Assembly: GCA_964493785.1 (NCBI GenBank)
Contig: CAZBPM010000001.1
Coordinates: 62,001 to 126,000 of the forward strand
Direction: 5' to 3'
From: Hyphomicrobium_A sp964493785
GTDB lineage: Bacteria; Pseudomonadota; Alphaproteobacteria; Rhizobiales; Hyphomicrobiaceae
DNA: 64,000 nucleotides
The notes under the pieces are model-generated. The model was not told the DNA's origin. It made no database searches and saw nothing but the letters and a program-made list of their open reading frames with translations. Positions 8,852-17,094 of this stretch are shown in pieces. The translations under genes and the position numbers were made by a program. Numbering within the stretch: position 1 is the stretch's first letter; every line of letters begins with the position of its first letter.

Positions 8852-9022
8852 ATGAAGATGCTAATTGCTATTGCCATGTTGGCCCTGGGCGCCGTCACCA
8901 CGATGGCTGTCATCGGACCGGCCCAGGCTCATCACAAGCCTGGTTATCATGACGGGCTACCCAAGATGCCGAAGCCGCTGACGCCTCAGGTGCCGCAGCT
9001 CCCGCAGTCAAACGGCCAGTAG
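8852..9022 (+). CDS. Small secreted Pro/His protein (56 aa)
   Basis: This short gene has a strong ribosome site (AAGGAG, eight bases before the ATG). It encodes a signal peptide (MKMLIAIAMLALGAVTTMAV..AQA) and a 30-residue mature part beginning HHKPGYHDG and rich in Pro, Lys and Gln. The N-terminal HH of the mature form could make an amino-terminal copper-binding site. It is followed at once by a perfect 9-bp hairpin. I infer membership of the copper regulon from location only. Confidence 0.6.
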   Translation: MKMLIAIAMLALGAVTTMAVIGPAQAHHKPGYHDGLPKMPKPLTPQVPQLPQSNGQ

Positions 9023-9028
9023 ACCACG

Positions 9029-9060
9029 GGGGAGGTCCGCGGCTTGCTGCAGACCTCCCC
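9029..9060 (+). terminator. 9-bp perfect hairpin after the small secreted gene
   Basis: GGGGAGGTC (9029-9037) pairs with GACCTCCCC (9052-9060) across a 14-base loop. No T-run follows, so it may be a weak terminator or an mRNA-stabilising end between 9022 and the DUF411 gene at 9096. Confidence 0.45.
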
Positions 9061-9095
9061 TCGTCAGCAACTCTCATGCGAGAAGGTGGACACTG

Positions 9096-9623
9096 ATGCG
9101 CGCCATTCTAATGCTAAGCGCTTTGCTTATGGTAGCGGTCTCAGCTGCGGCGACCGAGAAAGTTCCAGCGACGCTTTACAAGAATCCCCGCTGCACGTGC
9201 TGCGACGCATACGCGAAATATTTGAAGGCTAATGGCTTTGAAGTGAAGGTCATCGAGCACCCCAATATGACGCTGATCAAGCAGCAGCATGGTGTTGGCG
9301 AGAACCTCGAAGGCTGCCACACCACCATTATCAAGGGCTACGTGGTGGAGGGGCACGTGCCAGTGGGCGCGATAAAGCGGCTGCTCACTGAGAAGCCGGC
9401 CATCAAGGGCATCTCGCTTCCCGGAATGCCAGAGGGCTCGCCCGGCATGAGCGGCACCAAAGAGGGGCCGTTCGAGATCCTCTCGATCCCCGGAAGGATG
9501 GCCCGCCAGAGGTTTTCGCAATGGAATAGCTTCGACATTGCAGGTAACCGGGCGAGCTTAGAGGGCAATCCTGTTACCGGCCGTTACAATTTGCGCACCA
9601 GCGATCCCCCTAACCTGACCTAG
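9096..9623 (+). CDS. DUF411-type metal-binding protein with frameshifted C-terminus
   Basis: The product has a signal peptide and the DUF411 hallmark near residue 30 (LYKNPRCTCCDAYAKYL, a CxCC metal site). The conserved CHT motif (EGCHTTIIKGYVVEGHVP) and the LPGMPEGSPGM segment follow. Family members normally end soon after the GPFEIL motif with a short DGxxEVFA-like tail. Here the annotated frame continues for about 46 unrelated residues to 9623, while the expected tail (RKDGPPEVFAME) is present one frame over and stops at 9529. A single missing base near 9483-9491 explains this. It is probably a copper-island periplasmic protein whose end is broken or mis-sequenced. Confidence 0.75.
   Translation: MRAILMLSALLMVAVSAAATEKVPATLYKNPRCTCCDAYAKYLKANGFEVKVIEHPNMTLIKQQHGVGENLEGCHTTIIKGYVVEGHVPVGAIKRLLTEKPAIKGISLPGMPEGSPGMSGTKEGPFEILSIPGRMARQRFSQWNSFDIAGNRASLEGNPVTGRYNLRTSDPPNLT
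9573..9587 (+). promoter_or_regulatory. GTTAC-N5-GTTAC direct repeat, copy 4
   Basis: GTTAC at 9573 and 9583 (spacer CGGCC), about 155 bp before the P-type ATPase start. It lies inside the out-of-family tail of the DUF411 reading frame, which supports the view that this stretch is really promoter rather than coding. Confidence 0.6.
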
Positions 9624-9741
9624 ATCAAATACGCGAGGCCAGGGGCACCACAACCTCACTTCGTGTTGGGACTCCGGAGCGATCAGCTATGGCCGAACGA
9701 CTGCCGCGAACCTCCCGAGCAAAAAACAGGGGAGTAGCCGG

Positions 9742-12180
9742 ATGAAGACCGTCAACCTGCACGTCGGGGAACTCCTGTCGCCGCTTGGGGCGCAAGGCGT
9801 CGAGAAACAGCTAGAGAATCTCGACGGCATCGCGGCCGTGGCGGTCAACCCAGTCTCCGGTTGCGCCACTGTGACCTACGACGAACAGAGGATCACGGCC
9901 GCAGCGGTCGAGTACGCCATCGAAGCCTGCGGCCATCACTGTGCCGGCGCGTTGGAGCCCAAGCATCTCTGTGTCGGCCCCGAGAAGACTGCGTCGCAGT
10001 CGAACGACCATCGAAGCCATCACGCGCACAGCGCCCAAACAGAGCATCACATTGGCCGCTCGCCGGGGGATCACGGCGCGCTGCCGCGTGAGCGAGAGCC
10101 CGCGCATGTCCATGCCGCCTCGGGGCGGATGGACGCGATGTCCGATGAAATGGGCCACGGCGCCGGCATGGACATGCAGGACATGGTTCGCGACATGCGA
10201 AACCGGTTCTGGATCAGCCTGGTCTTCAGCATCCCGATCTTTCTCTACTCGCCGATGGGCATGGGCTTCGTGGATTTGCAGCCGCCCTTCGGCATGGATC
10301 TGAACCTATTCCTGTTCTTCCTGGCGAGCGCCGCGATCCTCTATCCGGTATGGCCGTTCGTTGTCGCCGCCGTCCGCGCGCTGCGTAATGGCGTCCTCAA
10401 CATGGCGGTGCTTGTCGTCCTGAGCGTCGGCACGGGTTACCTCTTCAGCGTCGGTGCCACGTTCTTCTTTGAGGGCGAGCAGTTCTACGAGGCCTCCGCC
10501 GTCCTTCTTGTCTTCATTCTGCTCGGTCACTGGCTCGAGATGCGAGCCCGAGCTGGCGCCTCCGAGGCGATCAGGGCTCTGCTCGATTTGGCGCCCGCAA
10601 TGGCGACCGTGCTTCGCAACGGGCGCGAGATCGAGATTCCGACGGCGGAGGTGCTCGTCGGAGACGCCGTCGTCATCCGGCCGGGCAACAAGATCCCCGT
10701 CGATGGGTCGGTCACCGAAGGGCGTTCTACGGTCGATGAGTCGATGCTGACCGGCGAGTCGATGCCGATCGAGAAGAAGCCGGGTGACACGGTGATCGGC
10801 GCGACGATCAACAAGAGCGGAACATTTCGCTACACCGCCACCAAGGTCGGCGCGGATACGGCGCTCGCACAGATTGTCAAGCTCGTGCAGGAGGCGCAGA
10901 ATTCCAAAGCGCCAGCGCAACTTCTCGCCGACCGCGCGTCGCAGTGGCTCGTGCTGGCCGCCATCGTCATCGGACTGCTGACCTTTGCGGTTTGGTTCTG
11001 GTGGATCGGCGAGCCATTGCTGTTCGCCATGACTCTCACGATCACCGTCTTTGTCATCGCCTGCCCGGACGCCCTCGGGTTGGCAACGCCCATGGCCGTC
11101 ATGGTCGGGACTGGTCTCGGCGCCATGAACGGAATTCTTTTTAAGAATGCCGCCGCCTTGGAGGACGCCACGAAGCTCGACGTCATCATCTTCGACAAGA
11201 CCGGAACGCTCACCGTTGGCCAACCCGAGGTCGTCGATGTGGTGATTGCGAAGGGCGCGACAGTCGACGACGTGCTGACAACTGCCGCCTCGGTCGAACA
11301 GGGGTCGGATCATCCTCTGGCACAGGCCATCGTTCGCCGAGCTCTAGGTCTCCCCGTTCCTCGCCAATCCGGTTTCGAGAACATCGAAGGCATGGGGGCG
11401 CGCGCCGAGATCGGCGGCGACACCGTGTTTTTGGGTAATCGCCGGCTCATGGATGCGCAGAAGCTCGCTCTCGGCGAGCTCGAGACCGAAGCCAAGCGGC
11501 TGCAAGGCGCCGGCAGAACCGTGGTGCATGTGGCGCGGGCCGGCAGGGTGATCGGACTCATCGCCATTGCCGATGCGTCCCGACCGACTGCGGCTGCCAC
11601 GGTCGCTCAATTACGCGCGCGCGGGGTCCAAGTTGCCATGTTGACCGGCGACAATGCCGGCACGGCGCAGCGCATCGCCCGTGATCTTGGCGTTGATATT
11701 GTCCTGGCCGACGTCTTGCCCGGTCAGAAGGCCGACAAGGTCAAGGAGCTGCAGGCGCAGGGTAAGAAGGTCGGCATGGTCGGCGACGGCGTCAACGACG
11801 CCCCGGCCCTGACCCAGGCCGATGTCGGGTTTGCGATCGGCGCTGGTACGGACGTGGCGATCGAGAGTGCCGATGTGGTGTTGATGAAGAGTGACCCGTA
11901 CGATGTCGTGGGTGCAGTGGAGCTTTCGCGCGCCACGCTGCGGAAGATGCACCAGAACCTGTGGTGGGCGGTTGGCTACAATGTCATCGCCTTTCCCTTG
12001 GCCGCCGGCGTCTTCTACCCGTTCCTGCTTAGCCCCGAGATCGCCGCTCTCTCCATGTCCGGCAGCTCAGTGGTCGTCGCCGTCAATGCGCTCATGCTCA
12101 AGCGCGTCAAGCTCGCCGGCATCTCTCGATACAGCAGCACCCAAGAGCTGGTGTTGCGCCCAGCGGAAGCGACGGCGTAG
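9742..12180 (+). CDS. P1B-type heavy-metal ATPase with CPD in place of CPC
   Basis: The 812-residue product is a heavy-metal P-type ATPase. An N-terminal HMA-like domain lacks the usual CxxC (it reads LLSPLGAQG) but is followed by CGHHC. A His/Met-rich linker of about 100 residues comes next, then eight predicted membrane segments. The membrane metal motif is C441-P-D instead of CPC. Catalytic parts are intact: TGES, DKTGTLT (D485), HP in SDHPLA, and GDGVNDAPAL. The altered CPx motif leaves the transported metal uncertain; copper is inferred from context. A GTTAC repeat lies upstream, and the gene heads a ten-gene same-strand run to 21073. Confidence 0.88.
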   Translation: MKTVNLHVGELLSPLGAQGVEKQLENLDGIAAVAVNPVSGCATVTYDEQRITAAAVEYAIEACGHHCAGALEPKHLCVGPEKTASQSNDHRSHHAHSAQTEHHIGRSPGDHGALPREREPAHVHAASGRMDAMSDEMGHGAGMDMQDMVRDMRNRFWISLVFSIPIFLYSPMGMGFVDLQPPFGMDLNLFLFFLASAAILYPVWPFVVAAVRALRNGVLNMAVLVVLSVGTGYLFSVGATFFFEGEQFYEASAVLLVFILLGHWLEMRARAGASEAIRALLDLAPAMATVLRNGREIEIPTAEVLVGDAVVIRPGNKIPVDGSVTEGRSTVDESMLTGESMPIEKKPGDTVIGATINKSGTFRYTATKVGADTALAQIVKLVQEAQNSKAPAQLLADRASQWLVLAAIVIGLLTFAVWFWWIGEPLLFAMTLTITVFVIACPDALGLATPMAVMVGTGLGAMNGILFKNAAALEDATKLDVIIFDKTGTLTVGQPEVVDVVIAKGATVDDVLTTAASVEQGSDHPLAQAIVRRALGLPVPRQSGFENIEGMGARAEIGGDTVFLGNRRLMDAQKLALGELETEAKRLQGAGRTVVHVARAGRVIGLIAIADASRPTAAATVAQLRARGVQVAMLTGDNAGTAQRIARDLGVDIVLADVLPGQKADKVKELQAQGKKVGMVGDGVNDAPALTQADVGFAIGAGTDVAIESADVVLMKSDPYDVVGAVELSRATLRKMHQNLWWAVGYNVIAFPLAAGVFYPFLLSPEIAALSMSGSSVVVAVNALMLKRVKLAGISRYSSTQELVLRPAEATA

Positions 12181-12194
12181 CCAAGGAGTTGAGA

Positions 12195-13469
12195 TTGCAG
12201 CCGCTATCGTGGGATGCTCTGAGTGCATTGCTCCTGGCTATGTTCGCGATCAGTGTCGGGTATGGCATCGTGCTGCCGATCCTACCGTTCCTGATCGAAC
12301 GGATCTCCGGCACAACGAACGCAGCGGCGTTGTCATGGCATACCGGCCTGATCACGGGGACCTATATGCTTGCCATCTTCCTGTTCGCGCCGGCGTGGGG
12401 CAAGCTCTCTGACTGGTGGGGGCGGCGACCCGTGCTCCTCATGGGCCTCACAGGGTTTGCCGCGAGTGTGGCGCTGTTCACTCTCGTCGAAAGCCTGCCT
12501 ATGCTGTATCTCGGCCGGTTCCTTGACGGCCTGTTTGCGGCGGCGATTGCGCCGGCGGCATATGCTCTCGTTGGGGATCATGCCCCCTCGATGGATTGGC
12601 GCGCGCACCGTTTCGCCCTGATCAACATCGCCGGGACATTGGGCTTCTTCGCCGGACCGTTGTTAGGGGGCCTCGTCGTGGGCGCCTTCCGCGAGTTCGT
12701 TGCCGCAGCGGCCGAGCGAGCATCGTCCGCTCCGTTCCTCGCCACGTCGGGCCTTGCGCTGGTAGCGGCGCTGATGGTCTGGGGCCTTGTGCCCCACCCG
12801 GTCCCACGCCAGCACGTCCGTATTGCGGCGGCCGAAACGACAAGCGACCGCACGGTGCTCAAACGTTTATGGGTCATTGCGTTTGTCACCGCCGTGGCCG
12901 TCGGCGCGTTCGAGGTCGGCCTGTCATTGCGCGGCAAGCAGGTTCTCGGCCTGGATGCCTCCCAAATCGGCATGATGTTCGCCGAGTGCAGTCTGGTCAT
13001 GTTTGTCGTTCAGGCGCTTGTGTTTTCCCCGCTCGTCAAGCCAGCATGGACGCGCTGGCTCATCACGCCGGGCCTCGCAATCCTGGCGCTCAGCCTGTTC
13101 GCGGTTCCATTCGCGGACACCAACCTTTCCATGATCGTCGCCGTGGCTTTAGTTGCCGCGAGTGCCGGCATCCTGTCGCCGATCGTCACGTATTGGGTGT
13201 CTCTTAGTGCTGGCGCGACCCAGGGGGTCGACCTCGGTCGGGTGACCGCCGCGGCGAGCCTCGGACAGGCACTCGGCTCGGCAGCTGGCGGCCTGCTGTT
13301 CGCTGTCGCGTTTCTGCCTGGCGCAGCTTTCACTGTAACCGCTGCAGTTGTGCTGTCAGCTATCGCGGCGAGCCTTGGACTGCCTCGACGTCTTCACATG
13401 ACAGCGTTCGGTGGAGCCGTTGCGTCTGTGACCAACTCTCGTGCGCCTCAGCGCTGTCCCCCACATTAG
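12195..13469 (+). CDS. MFS efflux transporter
   Basis: This is a major-facilitator transporter of about 424 residues with twelve predicted membrane segments. The signature GKLSDWWGRRPVLLMG sits in the first cytoplasmic loop, with a second half starting near residue 220. It resembles tetracycline/multidrug-type exporters. AAGGAG at 12183-12188 fits a TTG start at 12195 (6 bp spacing) better than the TTG at 12189, which would have none. It lies 14 bp after the ATPase stop. The substrate is unknown. Confidence 0.8.
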   Translation: MQPLSWDALSALLLAMFAISVGYGIVLPILPFLIERISGTTNAAALSWHTGLITGTYMLAIFLFAPAWGKLSDWWGRRPVLLMGLTGFAASVALFTLVESLPMLYLGRFLDGLFAAAIAPAAYALVGDHAPSMDWRAHRFALINIAGTLGFFAGPLLGGLVVGAFREFVAAAAERASSAPFLATSGLALVAALMVWGLVPHPVPRQHVRIAAAETTSDRTVLKRLWVIAFVTAVAVGAFEVGLSLRGKQVLGLDASQIGMMFAECSLVMFVVQALVFSPLVKPAWTRWLITPGLAILALSLFAVPFADTNLSMIVAVALVAASAGILSPIVTYWVSLSAGATQGVDLGRVTAAASLGQALGSAAGGLLFAVAFLPGAAFTVTAAVVLSAIAASLGLPRRLHMTAFGGAVASVTNSRAPQRCPPH

Positions 13470-13486
13470 ACGGCAGGAGATCATCC

Positions 13487-14671
13487 ATGGCCAAATCCAA
13501 CGTCGTTCTTTGTGCTCCCGTTCGCACGGCGATCGGAACCTACGGGGGTTCACTGAAGAGCATCGCCGCCCCAGACCTCGGTGCCGCGGTCATTAGGGCC
13601 GCACTCGAGCGCAGCAAGCTGGATGCATCAGATGTAGACTCTGTCGTCATGGGGCAGGTCGTGCAGGCGGGCTCCAAGATGAATCCAGCGCGGCAAGCCA
13701 TGCGCGCGGCGGGACTGCCCGTCGAGGTGCCGGCCATGACCGTAAACCGCGTCTGCGGGTCCGGTGCTCAAGCCATCGCCTCAGCCGCGCAGGAGGTGAT
13801 GCTAGGTCATGCCGCGTGCTGCGTGGCGGGCGGCATGGAGAACATGGACCAGGCGCCGTATCTCATGAGTGGCGGGCGCTGGGGCTACCGCATGGGGGAT
13901 GCGCAGATCTACGACAGCATGCTGCGCGACGGCCTCAACGATGCCTTTTCTGGCCAGCATTCCGGTTGGCATACCGAGGATCTCGTCACGAAGTACCAGA
14001 TCACGCGTGAAGCGCAAGACGCCTGGGCACTCAGAACGCAGCAGCGATTTGCAGAGGCGCAAGCCGCGGGCAGGTTTACCGAAGAGATTGTGCCTATCGA
14101 GATCCCCGGCGGAAAGAAGCCAGCGATGTTCGACCAGGACGAGCACAACCGACCCGATGCGACGGCCGAGTCGCTGGCCAAGCTGAGGCCCGCTTTCCGT
14201 AAGGACGGCACGATCACGGCCGGGAATGCCCCCGGGCTCAACAGTGGTGCGGCGGCCGTGATCGTCGCCGACGCCAAGTGGGCTGAAAAGCGCGGCCTCG
14301 AGCCATTCGCGCGCCTCGTATCCTATGGGGTTGGTGCGGTTGATCCCGGCATGTTCGGTCTCGGGCCGATACCGGCAGTGCGGCAAGCGCTGGAGCGCGC
14401 CGGCTGGCGGATCGGCGATGTTGAGCGCGCCGAGGTGAACGAGGCCTTTGCCGCTATCGTGATTGCCCTCATCAAGGAGCTCGGCCTCTCTGAGGACATC
14501 GTCAACGTCGAGGGCGGCGCCATTGCCCACGGGCATCCGATCGGTGCGACCGGCGCGGTACTGACCACGCGCCTTCTGCATGCAATGCGCCGCGACGGCA
14601 TCAAGCGCGGCCTCGTGACGCTGTGCATCGGCGGTGGCCAGGGTATCGCTCTCGCACTCGAACGCTCTTGA
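13487..14671 (+). CDS. Acetyl-CoA C-acetyltransferase (thiolase)
   Basis: The 394-residue product is full length for a type II thiolase. It shows the acylated Cys90 in NRVCGSGAQA, NEAFA near residue 318, GHPIGATGA with the catalytic His and the second Cys in LCIGGGQG. It condenses two acetyl-CoA to acetoacetyl-CoA, or runs the reverse. It is unusual inside a copper-efflux run. With the PhaC-like DUF3141 protein, acetate kinase and phosphotransacetylase nearby, it suggests that acetyl-CoA or PHB metabolism is tuned together with metal stress. The ATG follows a GGCAGGAGA site. Confidence 0.9.
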   Translation: MAKSNVVLCAPVRTAIGTYGGSLKSIAAPDLGAAVIRAALERSKLDASDVDSVVMGQVVQAGSKMNPARQAMRAAGLPVEVPAMTVNRVCGSGAQAIASAAQEVMLGHAACCVAGGMENMDQAPYLMSGGRWGYRMGDAQIYDSMLRDGLNDAFSGQHSGWHTEDLVTKYQITREAQDAWALRTQQRFAEAQAAGRFTEEIVPIEIPGGKKPAMFDQDEHNRPDATAESLAKLRPAFRKDGTITAGNAPGLNSGAAAVIVADAKWAEKRGLEPFARLVSYGVGAVDPGMFGLGPIPAVRQALERAGWRIGDVERAEVNEAFAAIVIALIKELGLSEDIVNVEGGAIAHGHPIGATGAVLTTRLLHAMRRDGIKRGLVTLCIGGGQGIALALERS

Positions 14672-14708
14672 GGCGCCTGGCTCGCGGATGCCCGATTGGG
14701 AGGAGCGC

Positions 14709-15194
14709 ATGAGTCCAACATTCATGAGCCGCTTTGCGGCTCTTCACTTGGGCGCATTGATTGCGGCGTCCCTTGGCAGCTTGCCCGCCATTGCCGGTGA
14801 GGCTGGCCTGTACCAGCGCTCCGGCGGAGTGGAGGCGTACATCGGCTTCGTCCCCGCGGAGATCACCAAAGGTCACGCACCGACGAAGCTCGATAAGCGT
14901 ATGCACGACCAAGTACCACGCGGCGGTCATCAGTACCATCTCGTGGCGGCCGTCTTCGACGTCAATACGGGCGAGCGGATCTCAGACGCCAGCGTGACTG
15001 CCCAGGTGTCGGGACTAGGCCTCGTTGGCCCTGAGAAGTCTCTGGAACCCATGCGCATCGCGGGGACCATCACTTACGGCGCTTACTTCGAGCTGCCAGG
15101 CGCCGACCGTTGCAAGGTCGTGCTCACGATAAGGCGCGCGGATGCCACAAAGCCCGTCACGCTCAACTTCACCTACGATCACCGCAATCCATGA
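14709..15194 (+). CDS. Conserved secreted protein of unknown function
   Basis: The start at 14709 follows GGGAGGAG and gives a 161-residue protein with a signal peptide (LGALIAASLGSLPAIAG). The mature part looks like an immunoglobulin-like beta domain: HQYHLVAAVFDVNTGERIS, then DASVTAQVSGLG, and a final strand TLNFTYDHRNP. Similar beta domains occur in periplasmic metal-handling proteins (YtkA/CopC-like), but I cannot place it in a named family. It sits between thiolase and PPK2 in the operon. Confidence 0.6.
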   Translation: MSPTFMSRFAALHLGALIAASLGSLPAIAGEAGLYQRSGGVEAYIGFVPAEITKGHAPTKLDKRMHDQVPRGGHQYHLVAAVFDVNTGERISDASVTAQVSGLGLVGPEKSLEPMRIAGTITYGAYFELPGADRCKVVLTIRRADATKPVTLNFTYDHRNP

Positions 15195-15234
15195 CCCGCT
15201 CAACCAGCCGCCGCTCTCAGCTCGATAGGATTTC

Positions 15235-16017
15235 ATGCTAATGAGCCATGCAACCAAAGGCGATAATGCTGATTACGAGCGCGCCTTCCACCAGGCTCAG
15301 ATCGAGCTCGTGAAATTCCAGAAGCACGTCATCAAGCACGGGCAGAAGGTTCTTCTGATTTTCGAAGGCCGCGACGCTTCAGGCAAGGACGGCACCATCA
15401 AGCGTATCGTTGAGCATCTGAGCCCGCGCGAGACGCGCGTCGTCGCTCTCGGCGCACCATCGGACCGTGACCGGAGAGCCTGGTATTTCCAGCGCTATGT
15501 GGAGGAGCTACCGATTGGCGGTGAGATGGTCTTATTCAATCGCAGCTGGTACAACCGCGCGGGCGTCGAGCGTGTAATGGGCTTCTGCACGGATGCAGAG
15601 TACGAGGAATTCATGAAGACCGTGCCGATGTTCGAGCAGCTGCTCGTGCACTGCGGCTTCACGATCCTCAAATATTACCTCGATGTTAGTCGCGAGGAGC
15701 AGGAAAGGCGCCTGAAGCAGCGGCGCAATGATCCGCTCCGGCAGTGGAAGCTGAGCCCGATCGACGCTAAGGCGTCGAAGCACTGGAAAGATTACTCTGA
15801 AGCCAGAAACGTGATGCTGGCGCGAACGCACAGCGTGTTTGCGCCGTGGATCATGGTCCGCGCCGACGACAAGCGATCGGCGAGATTGAACGTCATCCGC
15901 GATCTGCTCTCACGGTGCGACTTCCACGGCAAGGACCGGCACGGCCCAACCCCAGATCCTAATGCCGTATTCCTCTACGACGAGAGCCAGTTGAAGAATA
16001 GCAAGATCGCAGAGTGA
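15235..16017 (+). CDS. Polyphosphate kinase 2 family protein
   Basis: The 260-residue product matches the PPK2 family. The Walker A motif is GRDASGKDGT near residue 45, the lid/Walker B area includes RSWYNRAGVERVMGF, and the end has the SEARNVMLARTHS helix. PPK2 enzymes move phosphate between polyphosphate and nucleoside di- or monophosphates. Two start codons are possible (15235 and 15241); AGGA upstream favours either. In this operon it may supply nucleotides from polyphosphate during energy stress, which is inference. Confidence 0.88.
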   Translation: MLMSHATKGDNADYERAFHQAQIELVKFQKHVIKHGQKVLLIFEGRDASGKDGTIKRIVEHLSPRETRVVALGAPSDRDRRAWYFQRYVEELPIGGEMVLFNRSWYNRAGVERVMGFCTDAEYEEFMKTVPMFEQLLVHCGFTILKYYLDVSREEQERRLKQRRNDPLRQWKLSPIDAKASKHWKDYSEARNVMLARTHSVFAPWIMVRADDKRSARLNVIRDLLSRCDFHGKDRHGPTPDPNAVFLYDESQLKNSKIAE

Positions 16018-16053
16018 GTGTGTGGCTAACCGAGCTGCGGGAATTCGACACCA

Positions 16054-17094
16054 ATGTTCTCTAAGATATCAATGCGAGCGGGGGCTTCGAGCGTGTTCGG
16101 CAAGCGACTAGCGATTGGAATAGGCCTCACCGTCCTCGTACTATTAATCGCGGCCTGGGTTGCCCTTCGTGGCTTTGGATCCGACGACAAGAGTGTGATC
16201 ATCCTCCAGGGCAACGTGGACGTCCGGCAGGTCAATCTGAGCTTCAAGGTTGCCGGCCGCATTGCCGAGATGGCGGTCGATGAAGGTGATCGGGTCGAGA
16301 CCGGCAAGGTCGTTGCCTCGCTGGAAAAGTCCTACTTCGCCGACGAGGTGAGACTGGCTCGCGCACGTGTCACTGCCCAGACGGCAGTTGTGGCTCGCCT
16401 CGAGAACGGCACCCGGCCTGAAGAGATCGCGCAAGCCCGGGCGGCCGTCGCCGAGCGCGAGGCGGGCGTTACGCTTACCGAGGCCACTCTCAATCGACAG
16501 CAGGAACTCGCCGGTCGTGGCGTTTCCCCTCACCAGCGGCACGATGAGGCGACTGGAGCGGCCGGGCAGGCGCGGGCAGCGCTGAAGTCCGCACAGGAGA
16601 CGTTGAAGCTCGCCGAGCTTGGCCCCCGCCGCGAGGACATCGACGCTGCGAAGGCTCAGCTCGAAGCCGAAAATGCGGCGCTGGCTCAAGCCGAACGCCG
16701 GCTGGCGGATGCCGATCTGATCGGTCCGAGTGCCGGCGTGGTGTTGACGCGCGTCCGCGAGCCGGGAGCCATCGTCGGTGCCGGCGAAACGGTCTATGCC
16801 GTGACGATCATCGCCCCGGTTTGGGTGCGCACCTACGTGGCCGAGCCCGACCTCGGGCGCATTCGACCTGGGATGCCTGTCGACGTGCAAACCGACGGAG
16901 GCAAGACTTACCGTGGGCAGATCGGCTTCATTTCGCCGGTCGCCGAGTTCACGCCTAAGTCCGTCGAAACCAAGGAACTGCGAACGAGCCTCGTCTACCG
17001 GCTGCGTGTTGTGGTCGAAGGGAAAACAGCCGGACTTCTTCAGGGAATGCCAGTCACGGTCCTGGTTAAGACTGGCAATGGAGCTGGACCATGA
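16054..17094 (+). CDS. HlyD-family membrane fusion protein (YbhG-like)
   Basis: The 346-residue protein has one N-terminal membrane segment (about residues 15-35), a biotinyl-lipoyl half-domain (GRIAEMAVDEGDRVETGKVVA), a long coiled-coil region with Ala/Glu-rich heptads, and a beta-barrel part (IGPSAGVVLTRVREPGAIV). It overlaps the ABC ATPase gene by four bases. Together with 17091-21073 it forms an adaptor, fused ATPase and two permeases, the layout of the YbhGFSR exporter of enteric bacteria. The substrate is unknown. Confidence 0.85.
   Translation: MFSKISMRAGASSVFGKRLAIGIGLTVLVLLIAAWVALRGFGSDDKSVIILQGNVDVRQVNLSFKVAGRIAEMAVDEGDRVETGKVVASLEKSYFADEVRLARARVTAQTAVVARLENGTRPEEIAQARAAVAEREAGVTLTEATLNRQQELAGRGVSPHQRHDEATGAAGQARAALKSAQETLKLAELGPRREDIDAAKAQLEAENAALAQAERRLADADLIGPSAGVVLTRVREPGAIVGAGETVYAVTIIAPVWVRTYVAEPDLGRIRPGMPVDVQTDGGKTYRGQIGFISPVAEFTPKSVETKELRTSLVYRLRVVVEGKTAGLLQGMPVTVLVKTGNGAGP

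Noticed and set aside
10306..11313. 335-residue open frame on the minus strand
   Set aside because: It lies antisense to the P-type ATPase and has the Arg/Asp/His-rich composition typical of shadow frames in GC-rich DNA.
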